Below, in pieces: positions 1 to 8,338 of a stretch of 38,451 nucleotides of DNA. Below the pieces are notes generated by a model, which searched no databases, was not told the origin of the DNA, and saw only the letters and a list, made by a program, of their open reading frames with translations. The stretch is from Phormidium tenue FACHB-886 (lineage in GTDB: Bacteria; Cyanobacteriota; Cyanobacteriia; Elainellales; Elainellaceae), in NCBI RefSeq assembly GCF_014764505.1, contig NZ_JACXWX010000043.1, positions 1 through 38,451 on the forward strand, read 5' to 3'. Position 1 is the first letter of the stretch. The number at the start of each line of letters is the position of its first letter. Position numbers and translations under genes: made by a program.

Positions 1-378
1 CTGTACTTCAAGTTGTTCAGCCAGAACTTCAATGGCGATGTGATGCTGGACTTTTTGCGTCGCTTGATTCGGCAGGTACCGCAAAAGGTGTTTTTGATTG
101 TCGACAAGCATCCGGTGCATCTATCGGCGAAAGTCAATCGCTGGTTAGAGCAACATGCTGATCGCATCCGGATGTTTTTGTTGCCGTCTTATAGCCCCGA
201 ACTCAACCCGGATGAGTTGCTCAATCATGATGTGAAGGCGAATGCAGTGGGGCGAAAACGAGCGAGAACGAAGCGAGAGATGATGGAGAATGTGCGGCAG
301 CATTTACGACGTCGGCAACGACAACCGGATGTTGTACGACGCTTTTTCCATGAGAAACATGTCGCTTATGCTGCCTAG
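1..378 (+). CDS. IS630-family transposase, C-terminal part (cut by window edge)
   Basis: The reading frame is open from the first base, so the gene starts outside the window. It ends in the DDE domain typical of IS630/Tc1-type transposases: FLIVDKHPVH carries the second catalytic Asp and the run SPELNPDE carries the third acidic position. A basic C-terminal tail follows (KREMMENVRQHLRRRQR) and the protein ends HVAYAA. Family members have the same order of blocks and much the same ending, so the C-terminus appears complete. The N-terminal HTH part cannot be judged. The visible part has no frameshift or internal stop, unlike the other IS relics in this window. The role would be cut-and-paste transposition into TA targets. 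Confidence 0.85.
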   Translation: MYFKLFSQNFNGDVMLDFLRRLIRQVPQKVFLIVDKHPVHLSAKVNRWLEQHADRIRMFLLPSYSPELNPDELLNHDVKANAVGRKRARTKREMMENVRQHLRRRQRQPDVVRRFFHEKHVAYAA

Positions 379-436
379 AAAAGTGTTCACCATTTTCTGC
401 CCTGGTTAGTAAGTAGTTATTTAATCCACGATTCTA

Positions 437-609
437 AGAGCAGTTGTCACTGGCATCATTGCTAGTAGTAGATTCACATTTGCCCAGGAGCTAACTCAAA
501 CTCTGCTTCAGCAAGGGAAACGCTGTGTCAATATTTCAGTGGATGATTTTCATAATCCTCGCTCGATTCGCTATCGTCAAGGACGTGAATCCGCCCAAGA
601 CTACTTCGA
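437..609 (+). pseudogene. uridine-kinase-like P-loop fragment
   Basis: Translation in this frame reads AVVTGIIASSRFTFAQEL, then VNISVDDFHNPRSIRYRQG, then RESAQDYFEF. Bacterial uridine-kinase-like P-loop proteins have a Walker A of the form GxDASGKTTFA followed by VDDFHxPRxxRYRQGRES. The second block is well kept here, but the Walker A has lost its Lys and Gly (ASSRFT). There is no start codon in frame, a stop lies just upstream (422-424), and the frame runs into the 3' end of the oppositely oriented sulfate-binding gene. I read it as a dead internal fragment left by rearrangement. Confidence 0.6.
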
Positions 610-614
610 GTTTA

Positions 615-1661
615 TTATGCTTTACTGGCAGTCTGAATTTTGTCAAACGTTGCTCCCTCTGCGAAGAACTGCTTCTGGACAATATCCCAACCTCCTAAAT
701 CCTGAACGGTGAATAGAGTTTTGACTTGAGGATACTTCGATGCCACCTCTGTAACCATGTTAGGGTTGACGGGACGGTAGCCTAACTTAGCAAATTCTTG
801 TTGGGCTTCTGCTGAGTAAAGAAAATCGACAAACGCTTCTGCCACTTCTTTAGTTCTGTGCTGCTCAACGTTTTTGTCTACTACGGCAACAGCGTTGTCG
901 ATGGAAATGTTAACCTCAGGAATTGTGTAAGGCAATTTCTGTCCATTCGTTGCAGCCAGAACGATCTCGTTTTCGTAGTTGATCAAGACATCTCCCTGCC
1001 CCTGTTGGAAAAACAAATTGCTAGCCTCACGCGCATCTTGTGTTAGTGTAGGGGCATTTTTATAGACTTTAGTCACATACTCCAGCGCTTGCTGTTCATC
1101 CGCCCCGGTTTGGGTCACAGAGCCCCACAAAGCCAAAAATTCCCAAATTGCAATACCAGATGTTTTAGGGTCAGCTGCAATCAACTTCACATTGTCTTTT
1201 GCCAGGTCTGCCCAAGTCTGAATGCCTTTAGGATTGCCAGGGCGCGTGACAATAGCAGCGACCGATCGAGTCACAACTCCATTTTTGGGAGCTTCTCTTT
1301 CCCAACCTGGTTCAATCAGCCCGGCTTGCTGAATTTTATTGATGTCTAGGGCGAGTGCCAGGTGTACTATATCTGCTTCTTGTGAGCCTTCAATTACAGC
1401 ACGAGCTTGCGAACCAGAGCCCCCATAGCTCTGCACGAAACTAACATTTTGTTGATGTTCTTTCTTCCACTTCTCAACAAATTTGGGAATGATCCGATCG
1501 TGAGCGGCTTTCGTCACAGAGTAGGAAACTAACTTTAGCTCAACGTCGGGTTTGGCAGCAGTGCTGCTTTGGCAGGCAGCGATCGTTACGCTCAAGCTAA
1601 TTCCTATCAGAAATAGACAGATAGAACTCCACAGTGACCGCTGGTTAAACCAAGTTTTCAT
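615..1661 (-). CDS. sbpA: sulfate ABC transporter substrate-binding lipoprotein
   Basis: This is a periplasmic sulfate/thiosulfate-binding protein of the Sbp/CysP family, which hands sulfate to a CysTWA-type importer. Starting at the ATG at 1661 it has 348 residues, with a signal segment and lipobox TIAAC (Cys30). The ligand-loop signature QSYGGSGSQARAVIEG followed by EADIVHLALALD is diagnostic. An in-frame ATG 90 bp further upstream (1751) would place 30 extra polar residues before the signal peptide, so 1661 is preferred; a GGGG run lies 11 bases ahead of it. The gene is last in the pst-ppk2 gene run, 111 bp after ppk2. No sulfate permease or ATPase gene is visible, so it must work with components encoded elsewhere, or it has been recruited. 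sbpA is a family-level name. Confidence 0.88.
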   Translation of the reverse strand: MKTWFNQRSLWSSICLFLIGISLSVTIAACQSSTAAKPDVELKLVSYSVTKAAHDRIIPKFVEKWKKEHQQNVSFVQSYGGSGSQARAVIEGSQEADIVHLALALDINKIQQAGLIEPGWEREAPKNGVVTRSVAAIVTRPGNPKGIQTWADLAKDNVKLIAADPKTSGIAIWEFLALWGSVTQTGADEQQALEYVTKVYKNAPTLTQDAREASNLFFQQGQGDVLINYENEIVLAATNGQKLPYTIPEVNISIDNAVAVVDKNVEQHRTKEVAEAFVDFLYSAEAQQEFAKLGYRPVNPNMVTEVASKYPQVKTLFTVQDLGGWDIVQKQFFAEGATFDKIQTASKA

Positions 1662-1772
1662 GGATCGTTTACCCCACTGTCTAATCGTCTGCAAAGTTTT
1701 AAAGCTATAAGTTTGAACTTGCTTAATCCAGTACATTATCCGATGCACCAACTTGATAAGATATGAAAATTT

Positions 1773-2744
1773 TTAATCTGGAACCACAATATTTTCTAAG
1801 CCTATTTCTGCTGCAGGATATTGCGGATGCATTGCCTCTAGCGTGTCTGCGATCGTTCGAGCTACCACTAGATTGCGATACCACTTATTATTCGCAGGTA
1901 CGACGTACCAGGGGGCATGAGCCGTTGAGCAATTATTAATCATCTCTTCAAAAGCCGCTTGATAGTCATCCCAAAACACACGTTCTTTCAAATCATTACT
2001 GGAAAACTTCCAATGCTTATTTGGGTCTTCTAGCCGACTTTCTAAGCGCCGTTTTTGTTCGTCTTTGGAAATGTGGAGGAAAAACTTGATGACCGTGATG
2101 TCGTTAAGCGTGAGCATATGCTCGAACTCATTAATTAAGTGATACCGCTGCCGCCAAACGTTCTCCGGCACCAGCTGCTTTACCCGCACAACCAGCACAT
2201 CTTCGTAATGAGAGCGATTGAAGATGGAAATCATGCCGCGCTGGGGTGCCCGTTGGTGGTAGCGCCACAAGAAATCGTGACCTAATTCCTCATCGCTAGG
2301 CTTCTTAAATGACCAAACTTGGCAACCTTGCGGGTTGAGACCGCCAAAGACATGTTTTATAGTGCCATCCTTGCCACCTGTGTCCATGGCTTGCAGCACA
2401 ATGAGCAAGCTGCGCTTGTGTTCGGCATACAACCGTTCTTGCAGATTCTGCAAGCGTTGACGCTGTTGTTCAAGTTCTTCCTCAACGTGCTTCTTTTTCC
2501 TGTAGTCCTCAGAAGCATTTGGATCAAGATGCGCTAAGGTAATGGGCTGCCCAGGATGGACTCGGTAGCGAGGATAGTCTGGCTTAGGAGGCGGCTTATC
2601 TACTACAGTTTTCTCAGGTGCCATCTCCTCGGCAGACTCAGTTGTCGCCTTCGCTGCCGCTTGTTGAGTTTTGGGAGATTCTGCTGGCGCTAACTGATTG
2701 GTGACAGCAGGACTGCTATTGGTTGAATGATTTGGCTGGCTCAT
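1773..2744 (-). CDS. ppk2: polyphosphate kinase 2 (PPK2 family)
   Basis: PPK2 enzymes transfer phosphate between polyphosphate and nucleotides, usually making NDP or NTP from polyphosphate. The 323-residue protein has a Walker A at 120-130 (MDTGGKDGTIK, Lys125), the Walker B-like ISIFNRSHYEDVLV at about 172-184, and a lid region with RRLESRLEDPNKHWKFSS. All are family hallmarks. The first 55 or so residues are a low-complexity Ala/Pro/Thr/Glu-rich tail absent from minimal PPK2 proteins, followed by a charged helix (residues 80-110). The gene starts 18 bp after pstB, so it is almost certainly cotranscribed with the phosphate importer, linking phosphate uptake to polyphosphate turnover. Substrate class (AMP or ADP) cannot be assigned from what I see. 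Confidence 0.92.
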   Translation of the reverse strand: MSQPNHSTNSSPAVTNQLAPAESPKTQQAAAKATTESAEEMAPEKTVVDKPPPKPDYPRYRVHPGQPITLAHLDPNASEDYRKKKHVEEELEQQRQRLQNLQERLYAEHKRSLLIVLQAMDTGGKDGTIKHVFGGLNPQGCQVWSFKKPSDEELGHDFLWRYHQRAPQRGMISIFNRSHYEDVLVVRVKQLVPENVWRQRYHLINEFEHMLTLNDITVIKFFLHISKDEQKRRLESRLEDPNKHWKFSSNDLKERVFWDDYQAAFEEMINNCSTAHAPWYVVPANNKWYRNLVVARTIADTLEAMHPQYPAAEIGLENIVVPD

Positions 2745-2762
2745 TTTGTTTTCTAATCTACC

Positions 2763-3572
2763 TTAACCAAAACGCCCGCTGATATACTCCTGAGCTTCTT
2801 CAGTCTTTGGAGAATTAAAGATTTGTTCGGTAGGACTGAACTCAACTAATCTTCCCCGCCGCTTGCCGCTAGAATCTGTTTCCGTATTAAAAAATGCTGT
2901 CAAATCTGAGATTCGCGATGCTTGCTGCATATTGTGGGTCACGATGATGATGGTGTATTGCTCCTTCAGCTCCATACAAAGCTCTTCAACCTGCTTCGTT
3001 GAAATGGGATCGAGCGCCGATGCGGGTTCATCCATCAAGATCACATCGGGCTTCATCGCAATCGCTCGGGCAATGCAAAGCCGTTGTTGCTGTCCTCCCG
3101 ATAAATCTGTCCCTTTTGCTTTCAGCTTGTCTTTCACCTCATCCCAAAGGGCAGCTCGCCGCAGCGATTGCTCCACCAATTCGTCCATATTCCCTTTGTA
3201 GCCATTGGCTCGTGGACCAAAGGCAATATTTTCGTAGATTGACTTAGGAAAAGGATTTGGTCGTTGGAATACCATGCCAATTTGCCGTCGGACTTTTACC
3301 GGATTGATTTTGGGGTCATAAATGTTTTTGCCCTGGTAATTGATCTTGCCCTCAACCCTGGCTCCAGGAATGAGATCATTCATCCGGTTAAAGCAGCGCA
3401 GTAGGGTGCTTTTACCACAGCCTGAAGGTCCAATAAAGGCAATGATCTTTCGTTCAGGAATTTCCACATTGACTTCCTGAAGTGCCATAAAGTCACCATA
3501 GTAAACCTTGACACCTCTGACTGCAAAAGTTGTCGTTTCGAGCGTGTCCAAAGCTGCATTGTTCGATCGCAT
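2763..3572 (-). CDS. pstB: phosphate ABC transporter ATP-binding protein PstB
   Basis: This is the ATPase of the PstSCAB high-affinity phosphate importer. It has Walker [11 protein letters not shown]-loop FQRPNPFP, signature LSGGQQQR, Walker [13 protein letters not shown] and the switch His in [20 protein letters not shown] and DLTAFF are typical of PstB rather than of other importer ATPases. The start at 3572 gives 269 residues and has an AGGAG ribosome-binding site 8 bases upstream. The frame extends 29 codons further to 3659, but those residues are not PstB-like. It follows pstA by 129 bp and precedes ppk2 by 18 bp. Confidence 0.96.
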   Translation of the reverse strand: MRSNNAALDTLETTTFAVRGVKVYYGDFMALQEVNVEIPERKIIAFIGPSGCGKSTLLRCFNRMNDLIPGARVEGKINYQGKNIYDPKINPVKVRRQIGMVFQRPNPFPKSIYENIAFGPRANGYKGNMDELVEQSLRRAALWDEVKDKLKAKGTDLSGGQQQRLCIARAIAMKPDVILMDEPASALDPISTKQVEELCMELKEQYTIIIVTHNMQQASRISDLTAFFNTETDSSGKRRGRLVEFSPTEQIFNSPKTEEAQEYISGRFG

Positions 3573-3701
3573 ACGTGTAGCTCCTAGTGCTGCATTGCAG
3601 TTGAATGAATAGTTAGAGTTCGTAGAGGCGCGTGTTAGCGAACCATTTGTGCAATACAAGTTCTACTGACATCGCTTGAGCAGAAGCCAAAAATAAATGT
3701 T

Positions 3702-4604
3702 TTATTTCAGCATCGAGAAGCGATTTCGCAGATAAATGGCTGCCCCATTGAGAACTAGAATGACAAACAATAAAACAATGATGGTTGCAGCAGCAGCATC
3801 GGCAAACCCAGGCTCAGGACGAGTGATGTAGCTGTAAATCTGGATCGGTAAAGCCATAAACCGTTGAAACAAGCCAGGATTAAATGTGAGAAAACTCACC
3901 GCGCCAATCACGAGTAGAGAAGCGGCATCACCGATCGCCCGCGAAACGGAAAGAATGACTCCAGTTAAGATTCCAGGAACGGCATAGGGTAGAACATGAT
4001 TCCATACCGTTTGCCATTTAGTTGTTCCTAAACCGTAGGATGCTTCGCGCAGAGCATCAGGAACCGCTCGAATTGCCTCCCTCGAAGTCACAATAATGAC
4101 GGGCAAAGACAGCAAAGATAAGGTGAGTGCGCCAGTAATCAATGATGGACCAAAGCCTAAAAGATAATAGAAAACGCCTAACCCCAGTAGCCCATAGACG
4201 ATCGAAGGAATTCCAGCCAGGTTGGCAATGTTAACTTCGATGATATCGGTCCACCAAGCTTTGGGTGCGTATTCTTCGAGATATAAAGCTGCCCCTACGC
4301 CGATCGGTACGGAGATTAGCATGACTAACAGCCCTAGAAGAATGCTGCCAAAAATAGCAGGGCGTATCCCTCCTTCCTCTGAAAAACGAGAAGGCATGTC
4401 AGTTAAGAAACCAGGCGTCAACAGCCTAGCTAAGCCATCCTTGAAAACATCGATGACTAGGAGAGCAAGAACAACTAAGCCGATAGACAAACCAATCAGA
4501 AAGAGAATTTCAAAAACTTTACCGATTCTTTCTCTTTTCTCAACTTGCGGAGTAAATTCCTCCGCTTGTTCTTGAAGATCATTTTGGTAATACGAAGTAG
4601 CCAT
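3702..4604 (-). CDS. pstA: phosphate ABC transporter permease PstA
   Basis: One of the two membrane permeases of the phosphate importer. About six hydrophobic segments are visible, with the binding-protein-dependent permease EAA-type loop near SREAIRAVPDALREASYGLGTTKWQTV, which contacts PstB. The sequence GIPSIVYGLLGLGVF is typical of PstA. I place the start at the ATG at 4604 (300 residues, MATSYYQND) because the 18 extra codons up to 4658 would overlap pstC and are not conserved-looking. No strong ribosome-binding site is visible; the gene begins 25 bp after pstC, which allows translational coupling. Confidence 0.95.
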   Translation of the reverse strand: MATSYYQNDLQEQAEEFTPQVEKRERIGKVFEILFLIGLSIGLVVLALLVIDVFKDGLARLLTPGFLTDMPSRFSEEGGIRPAIFGSILLGLLVMLISVPIGVGAALYLEEYAPKAWWTDIIEVNIANLAGIPSIVYGLLGLGVFYYLLGFGPSLITGALTLSLLSLPVIIVTSREAIRAVPDALREASYGLGTTKWQTVWNHVLPYAVPGILTGVILSVSRAIGDAASLLVIGAVSFLTFNPGLFQRFMALPIQIYSYITRPEPGFADAAAATIIVLLFVILVLNGAAIYLRNRFSMLK

Positions 4605-4629
4605 GATGATGCACGCAGAATTAATGAGT

Positions 4630-5565
4630 TTAATACTTTTCTTTGTAGCGATTTGCAATCCAATGACTAACGATGTTCAACGTGAGTGTGAGTAAAAACA
4701 AAACAGCTCCCACAGCGTACAGCGTGTTGTAATTCAGGCTTCCGCGAGGGCTATCGCCTCCAGAAATTTGAGCCATGTAAGCAGTCATGGTTTCCACAGT
4801 TTGAAAAGGATTAATGCTGAGCCGAGGCTGCTGCCCCGCTGCAATCACAACAATCATCGTTTCACCAACGGCTCTGGAAATACCTAGAATAACTGAGGCA
4901 GCAATTCCGGAAAGAGCCGCAGGGAAGATAATTCTGGTGATGACTTCCAGCTTTGTCACTCCCATTGCGTAAGCACCTTCCCGTAGAGAGCGAGGCACAG
5001 ATTGAAGGGCATCTAAGCTGATGGAGCCAATGGTAGGCATGACCATGATTCCGGTCATTAGCCCAGCACTGAGGGCGTTAAAAACTTCCAGGGGAAAAAA
5101 GTTGCGCAGCACAGGGGTTACAAACAATAAAGCAAAGTAACCAAAAACAACCGTAGGGACTCCCGCCAGCAGTTCTACAGCCGGGCGTAAAATACGTGAC
5201 ACCTTGGATGAGGCATATTCGCTCAAGTAGATAGCAGCAGATAAACCCAGCGGAATGGCAACAAACATGGCGATCGTTGTCGTCAATAATGTGCCATTGA
5301 TTAACGGCCAAATTCCAAAGTGTTTCTCTGCGAATAAAGGAGTCCAGCGGGTATCGAGAAAGAACTGAGCCAGTGAAACCTCTTGGAAAAACTGAAAAGT
5401 GACTCGGAAGATAATAAAAACAATTCCAAATGTCGTGAGTACAGAAACTAACGCGCAACAAAACAAAAGTGCTGCAATAATCTTTTCCTGGATATCCTCG
5501 CCTGCTCTTTTTTCAAGCGATCGTCCATCTTGATTCGATTCATTCCTGAAATTTGTGTTTTGCAT
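4630..5565 (-). CDS. pstC: phosphate ABC transporter permease PstC
   Basis: The partner permease of PstA. The 311-residue protein has about six membrane segments, the PstC-like block [36 protein letters not shown], and the coupling loop [20 protein letters not shown]. The sequence [13 protein letters not shown] is another family mark. It lies 58 bp after pstS and 25 bp before pstA on the same strand, so it is part of the operon. The first 28 residues are polar and cytoplasmic. Nothing suggests damage. Confidence 0.95.
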   Translation of the reverse strand: MQNTNFRNESNQDGRSLEKRAGEDIQEKIIAALLFCCALVSVLTTFGIVFIIFRVTFQFFQEVSLAQFFLDTRWTPLFAEKHFGIWPLINGTLLTTTIAMFVAIPLGLSAAIYLSEYASSKVSRILRPAVELLAGVPTVVFGYFALLFVTPVLRNFFPLEVFNALSAGLMTGIMVMPTIGSISLDALQSVPRSLREGAYAMGVTKLEVITRIIFPAALSGIAASVILGISRAVGETMIVVIAAGQQPRLSINPFQTVETMTAYMAQISGGDSPRGSLNYNTLYAVGAVLFLLTLTLNIVSHWIANRYKEKY

Positions 5566-5623
5566 AGCATTAGGAAGCCGTTGAAGAGCGTCAAGGTTTA
5601 GTCAGTTTTTCAGGAGAAATGTT

Positions 5624-6619
5624 CTAAAGAAGATCTGCAATTGGTTCGCCAGGTTTTGCATCTTTAAATTTAGAACCCGTTTCCTCAGCAGCAAGTTTTT
5701 GTTTGATTTTAGGGTAAGCTTCATCGGGTAATGCCACATAACCCACTTGGTCAACCCATTTCCAAGAATTCTCGATATAGAACTCAACAAACTCTTTGAC
5801 TGCTGGCTCACTATCTAGGGACTTCTTGCTGACATAGATAAAGAGCGGACGGGACAAGGGCAAATAGATATTCTTCACCACATTGTCTAAGGGAACGGGT
5901 GTTTCACATTTTCCTTCTGGACTTTGCACAGCCACTAAATTCAGCTTATCCTGGTTTGCCAAATAGTAAGATATGCCAACATAACCTAATGCACCCGCAT
6001 CTCCTATCACCCCTTGAACAAGAACGTTTTGGTTATGGCTAGGTGTGTAGTCTGTACGGCTATCCTTAGCTTTACCTGTAACAGCTTGAGTGAAATAGTC
6101 AAAGGTTCCAGTATCAGAAGCTGGAGCATAAAGCTTTAACGGCTGATTGGGAAACTTTGAATTAATTTGATTCCAGCTGGTTACTGTATTAGCTGATTCA
6201 GAGTTCCAAATCTTATTAAGCTCCTCGATCGTTAAGCACTTAGCAAAGTTGTTTTGACGATTAGCAATGACAGCAATTCCATCTAGAGCAATAGGCAGCT
6301 CCACAACTTCAATTCCCTTCTTTTTGCAGGTTTCAATTTCCTCATCTTTAATGGCGCGTGAAGCGCCAACAACATCAATGTCACCATTACAAAACTTACT
6401 AATGCCACCTCCTGTGCCACTTGAAGCAACACTAACCTGAGCCTCTGGTTTAACCTTCTGAAATTCTTCTGCAACGGCTTGATGGATAGGAAAACCTACA
6501 GCTCCACCGTCAACACTGACCTCGTTTTTCTTTTCTTCGGTACTATTACAAGATGTTACACCAAAGGTAAAAATTATTGCTAAAGCTGTTAGTAGAACTT
6601 GAGACTTTAGAATTGCCAT
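5624..6619 (-). CDS. pstS: phosphate-binding lipoprotein, PstS/SphX type
   Basis: The periplasmic phosphate-binding component of the importer, first gene of the operon. It has 331 residues, a signal peptide and lipobox GVTSC (Cys24). It resembles the cyanobacterial SphX type: AVAEEFQ, the phosphate-loop SSGTGGGISKFCNGDIDVVGAS, and ASDTGTFDYFTQA. An oddity is the first binding loop, where SphX-type proteins usually read DGSSTVxP but this one reads DGGAVGFP. The Ser/Ser/Thr ligands are thus replaced, which may alter affinity or selectivity (inference). The region upstream holds a 12-bp tandem repeat and a copy of the CGATTTACCGT core motif. No strong Pho box is visible. Confidence 0.92.
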   Translation of the reverse strand: MAILKSQVLLTALAIIFTFGVTSCNSTEEKKNEVSVDGGAVGFPIHQAVAEEFQKVKPEAQVSVASSGTGGGISKFCNGDIDVVGASRAIKDEEIETCKKKGIEVVELPIALDGIAVIANRQNNFAKCLTIEELNKIWNSESANTVTSWNQINSKFPNQPLKLYAPASDTGTFDYFTQAVTGKAKDSRTDYTPSHNQNVLVQGVIGDAGALGYVGISYYLANQDKLNLVAVQSPEGKCETPVPLDNVVKNIYLPLSRPLFIYVSKKSLDSEPAVKEFVEFYIENSWKWVDQVGYVALPDEAYPKIKQKLAAEETGSKFKDAKPGEPIADLL

Positions 6620-6733
6620 TAGAAGTTTGTGGTTAAAAACGGGTGTTCATGTATAGACTTTTGGATAGATAACGGAGCACCAAAAATCTTTAGGTCGTTT
6701 GAGTTCAGTTTAGAGAAATAGTTGCTCTAGCTC

Positions 6734-6757
6734 GTTTAGCGCAACGTTTAGCGCAAC
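6734..6757. repeat. 12-bp tandem repeat upstream of pstS
   Basis: Two perfect, adjacent copies of GTTTAGCGCAAC lie 115-138 bp upstream of the pstS start codon. The spacing of 12 bp is close to one helical turn, so this could be a tandem regulator-binding site, but no known SphR (Pho) box consensus is matched. The rest of 6620-6954 is AT-rich and carries no gene; besides this repeat it holds the CGATTTACCGT motif at 6833-6845. Confidence 0.45.
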
Positions 6758-6832
6758 TCAGTATATGCAGTTACATACTCCTAGTTAAATCAACGCATAT
6801 CATCCATTTATTTCTGAAAGTACTAAAACTTC

Positions 6833-6845
6833 ACCGATTTACCGT
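6833..6845. promoter_or_regulatory. candidate site of shared nutrient motif (pstS upstream)
   Basis: ACCGATTTACCGT shares an exact 11-bp core (CGATTTACCGT) with the two longer sites upstream of the sulfur-related genes at 13591 and 26115. It lies about 220 bp upstream of pstS, in the opposite orientation relative to the gene compared with the other two. Because the motif is partly dyad-symmetric, orientation may not matter. Confidence 0.35.
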
Positions 6846-6954
6846 TGTTTATGACAATATGAGAATTGTTAACTATACTCATCTTTCTAAAGAGGTAGGT
6901 TCTACAGCTAGTTTCAGTAGATCGAAAATAGGGCAGAAAAGGAGTAGGGTCAGG

Positions 6955-7180
6955 GGTTGTGTCGCAACAGGTTGAAGGTAAGGTGAAAAAGACTAGACCC
7001 TAGCAGTCGATTTTTTCATGTCTATCTCTTCTCTGTTTGAATGACGGCACTTTTTGCTAGAAATTATCTTGCTCAATATGGTGCGGTGGTATTGTCGCTA
7101 CGCCTTCTACCGCGATTGAGGAGATGGCTGCGCGAGGGGTGGAAGCCGAGCATTCTACGATTAACGACAGGTGTTGAAGT
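6955..7180 (+). pseudogene. IS6-family transposase, N-terminal relic with end repeat
   Basis: The terminal sequence GGTTGTGTCGCAA (6955-6967) lies 63 bp before an ATG at 7018. Translation from there gives MSISSLFE, a stop, then RHFLLEIILLNMVRWYCRYAFYRD, a frameshift, and EEMAARGVEAEHSTIN. This is the start of an IS6-family (IS6/IS26-like) transposase with at least one stop and one frameshift; the catalytic domain is missing. The relic at 25584-25836 has the same end sequence at the same distance from its ATG, so both come from the same element type. The 369 bp after it (7181-7549) hold a small hairpin near 7213-7241 (CCTCC...GGAGG) and no recognisable gene. Confidence 0.7.
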
Positions 7181-7549
7181 AAGCTCCAAAACTGAACAAA
7201 CGGATTCGGCCGAAATGACCTCCGATTTTCGGACAGGAGGCTAAGAGCGATTATCCTAAATGCCAGCAAAAAAGAGATCAAAACATTAACAAGACATTAT
7301 CAAGTACAAGAGGCTCAGCACATCGAACTTCAAGCTGTTAGTAGAGCTACAGTGAATACATACGAGTGATGGAATCTTGAATAGTAATACTGAATCAAAA
7401 GTAATAGTTAGTTGCTTTCACTTCGTAAAAAAGATAATTTAAAGATTGACCATTCTAAACCATGACATTGAGAATTTTTAGAAACTTACGCATACATGCA
7501 ATTGATACCACTTTCTTTACCCTGCCTCAAAAGCCGAGCATGGAAGGCA

Positions 7550-8295
7550 CTAAATATTACAGTTGTAGATAGTTATTAGACAAGAGAGCGGATCGCCTTT
7601 TGTAGTGGTAGAAGCGAGCAGTAACTTGATCAGTTCTGCGCCAGATTGACCAGTGCAGTATCTGCTCCAATGACCAAACAACCGGGAATAGGAGTCTGCC
7701 AACCCACTTGAATAATTCAGCAATACTCGACGGGACAACAATCCTCGCGCCGCTTTGAATGCAGCCATACTGTTGTGATTCCCTCCGTTGTCCGGCAAAC
7801 TTTTTTGGGCACGAGTATGGGCTCAACCTGATGCCGCAGGACGCTCAAGAAGGCTTGGGCTGTCAGCACCAGTGTCATGTGCCGCTGCCATCCCTGCCAC
7901 GATCGCACTTCATATTGACTCAAGCCTAACCTGTCTTTAGCAATGGCAAAACACTCTTCGATTCGCCATCGCGCTCCTGCAACGCACACAATGTCTTCTA
8001 TTGTGATTCTCGCCCAGTCGTAAATTCGTTCTCCCTTCGTGCCATCGCCACAACTGAGACGCTGCCACTGTTCGGGTAATGCTTGAGCGAGAGCTTTAAC
8101 CCGATGCTCCTGATAACCGATAAAGATACAGTGAGCGCTCACAACCGTCAGCAGGTACGGTTGCTGATATTGCTCCTCTAGCCACCACCACAATTTGGTA
8201 GTGGTATTTCGTAAAGGATGAAGGGAATCCGAGACTTTTAGGCAGTAGTAGTTTTTGCCCGTAACGATGCATTGTAATGATGAATAAAATTCCAA
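7550..8295 (-). pseudogene. IS701-family transposase, frameshifted C-terminal part
   Basis: From 8295 down to about 7740 the translation contains CGDGTKGERIYDWARI and ARWRIEECFAIAKDRLGLSQYEVRSW, marks of IS701-family DDE transposases (the Glu of WRIEECF is the last catalytic residue). The characteristic C-terminus (SLEQILHWSIWRRTDQVTARFYHYKRR) continues in a different frame to about 7557, so there is at least one frameshift near 7740-7800. The N-terminal half with the first catalytic Asp is absent. The final 22 bases at 7550-7571 are shared, with one mismatch, with a copy at 31895-31916. Confidence 0.8.
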
Positions 8296-8338
8296 ATTGC
8301 ACCAATGTGGTTTTCCAACTTCCTGGAAAATGACAAAG

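Noticed and set aside
6620-6954. Possible Pho box (PyTTAAPyPyT/A repeats) upstream of pstS
   Set aside because: Single scattered matches such as TTTAACCA and TTTAACTA occur, but not the required tandem array with 3-bp spacing.
7213-7241. CCTCC...GGAGG hairpin as a terminator
   Set aside because: No T-run and no gene ending nearby; probably a leftover of IS decay.
7041-7244. 67-codon plus-strand ORF
   Set aside because: Out of frame with the IS6 transposase relic that the same DNA encodes; a shadow of a pseudogene.
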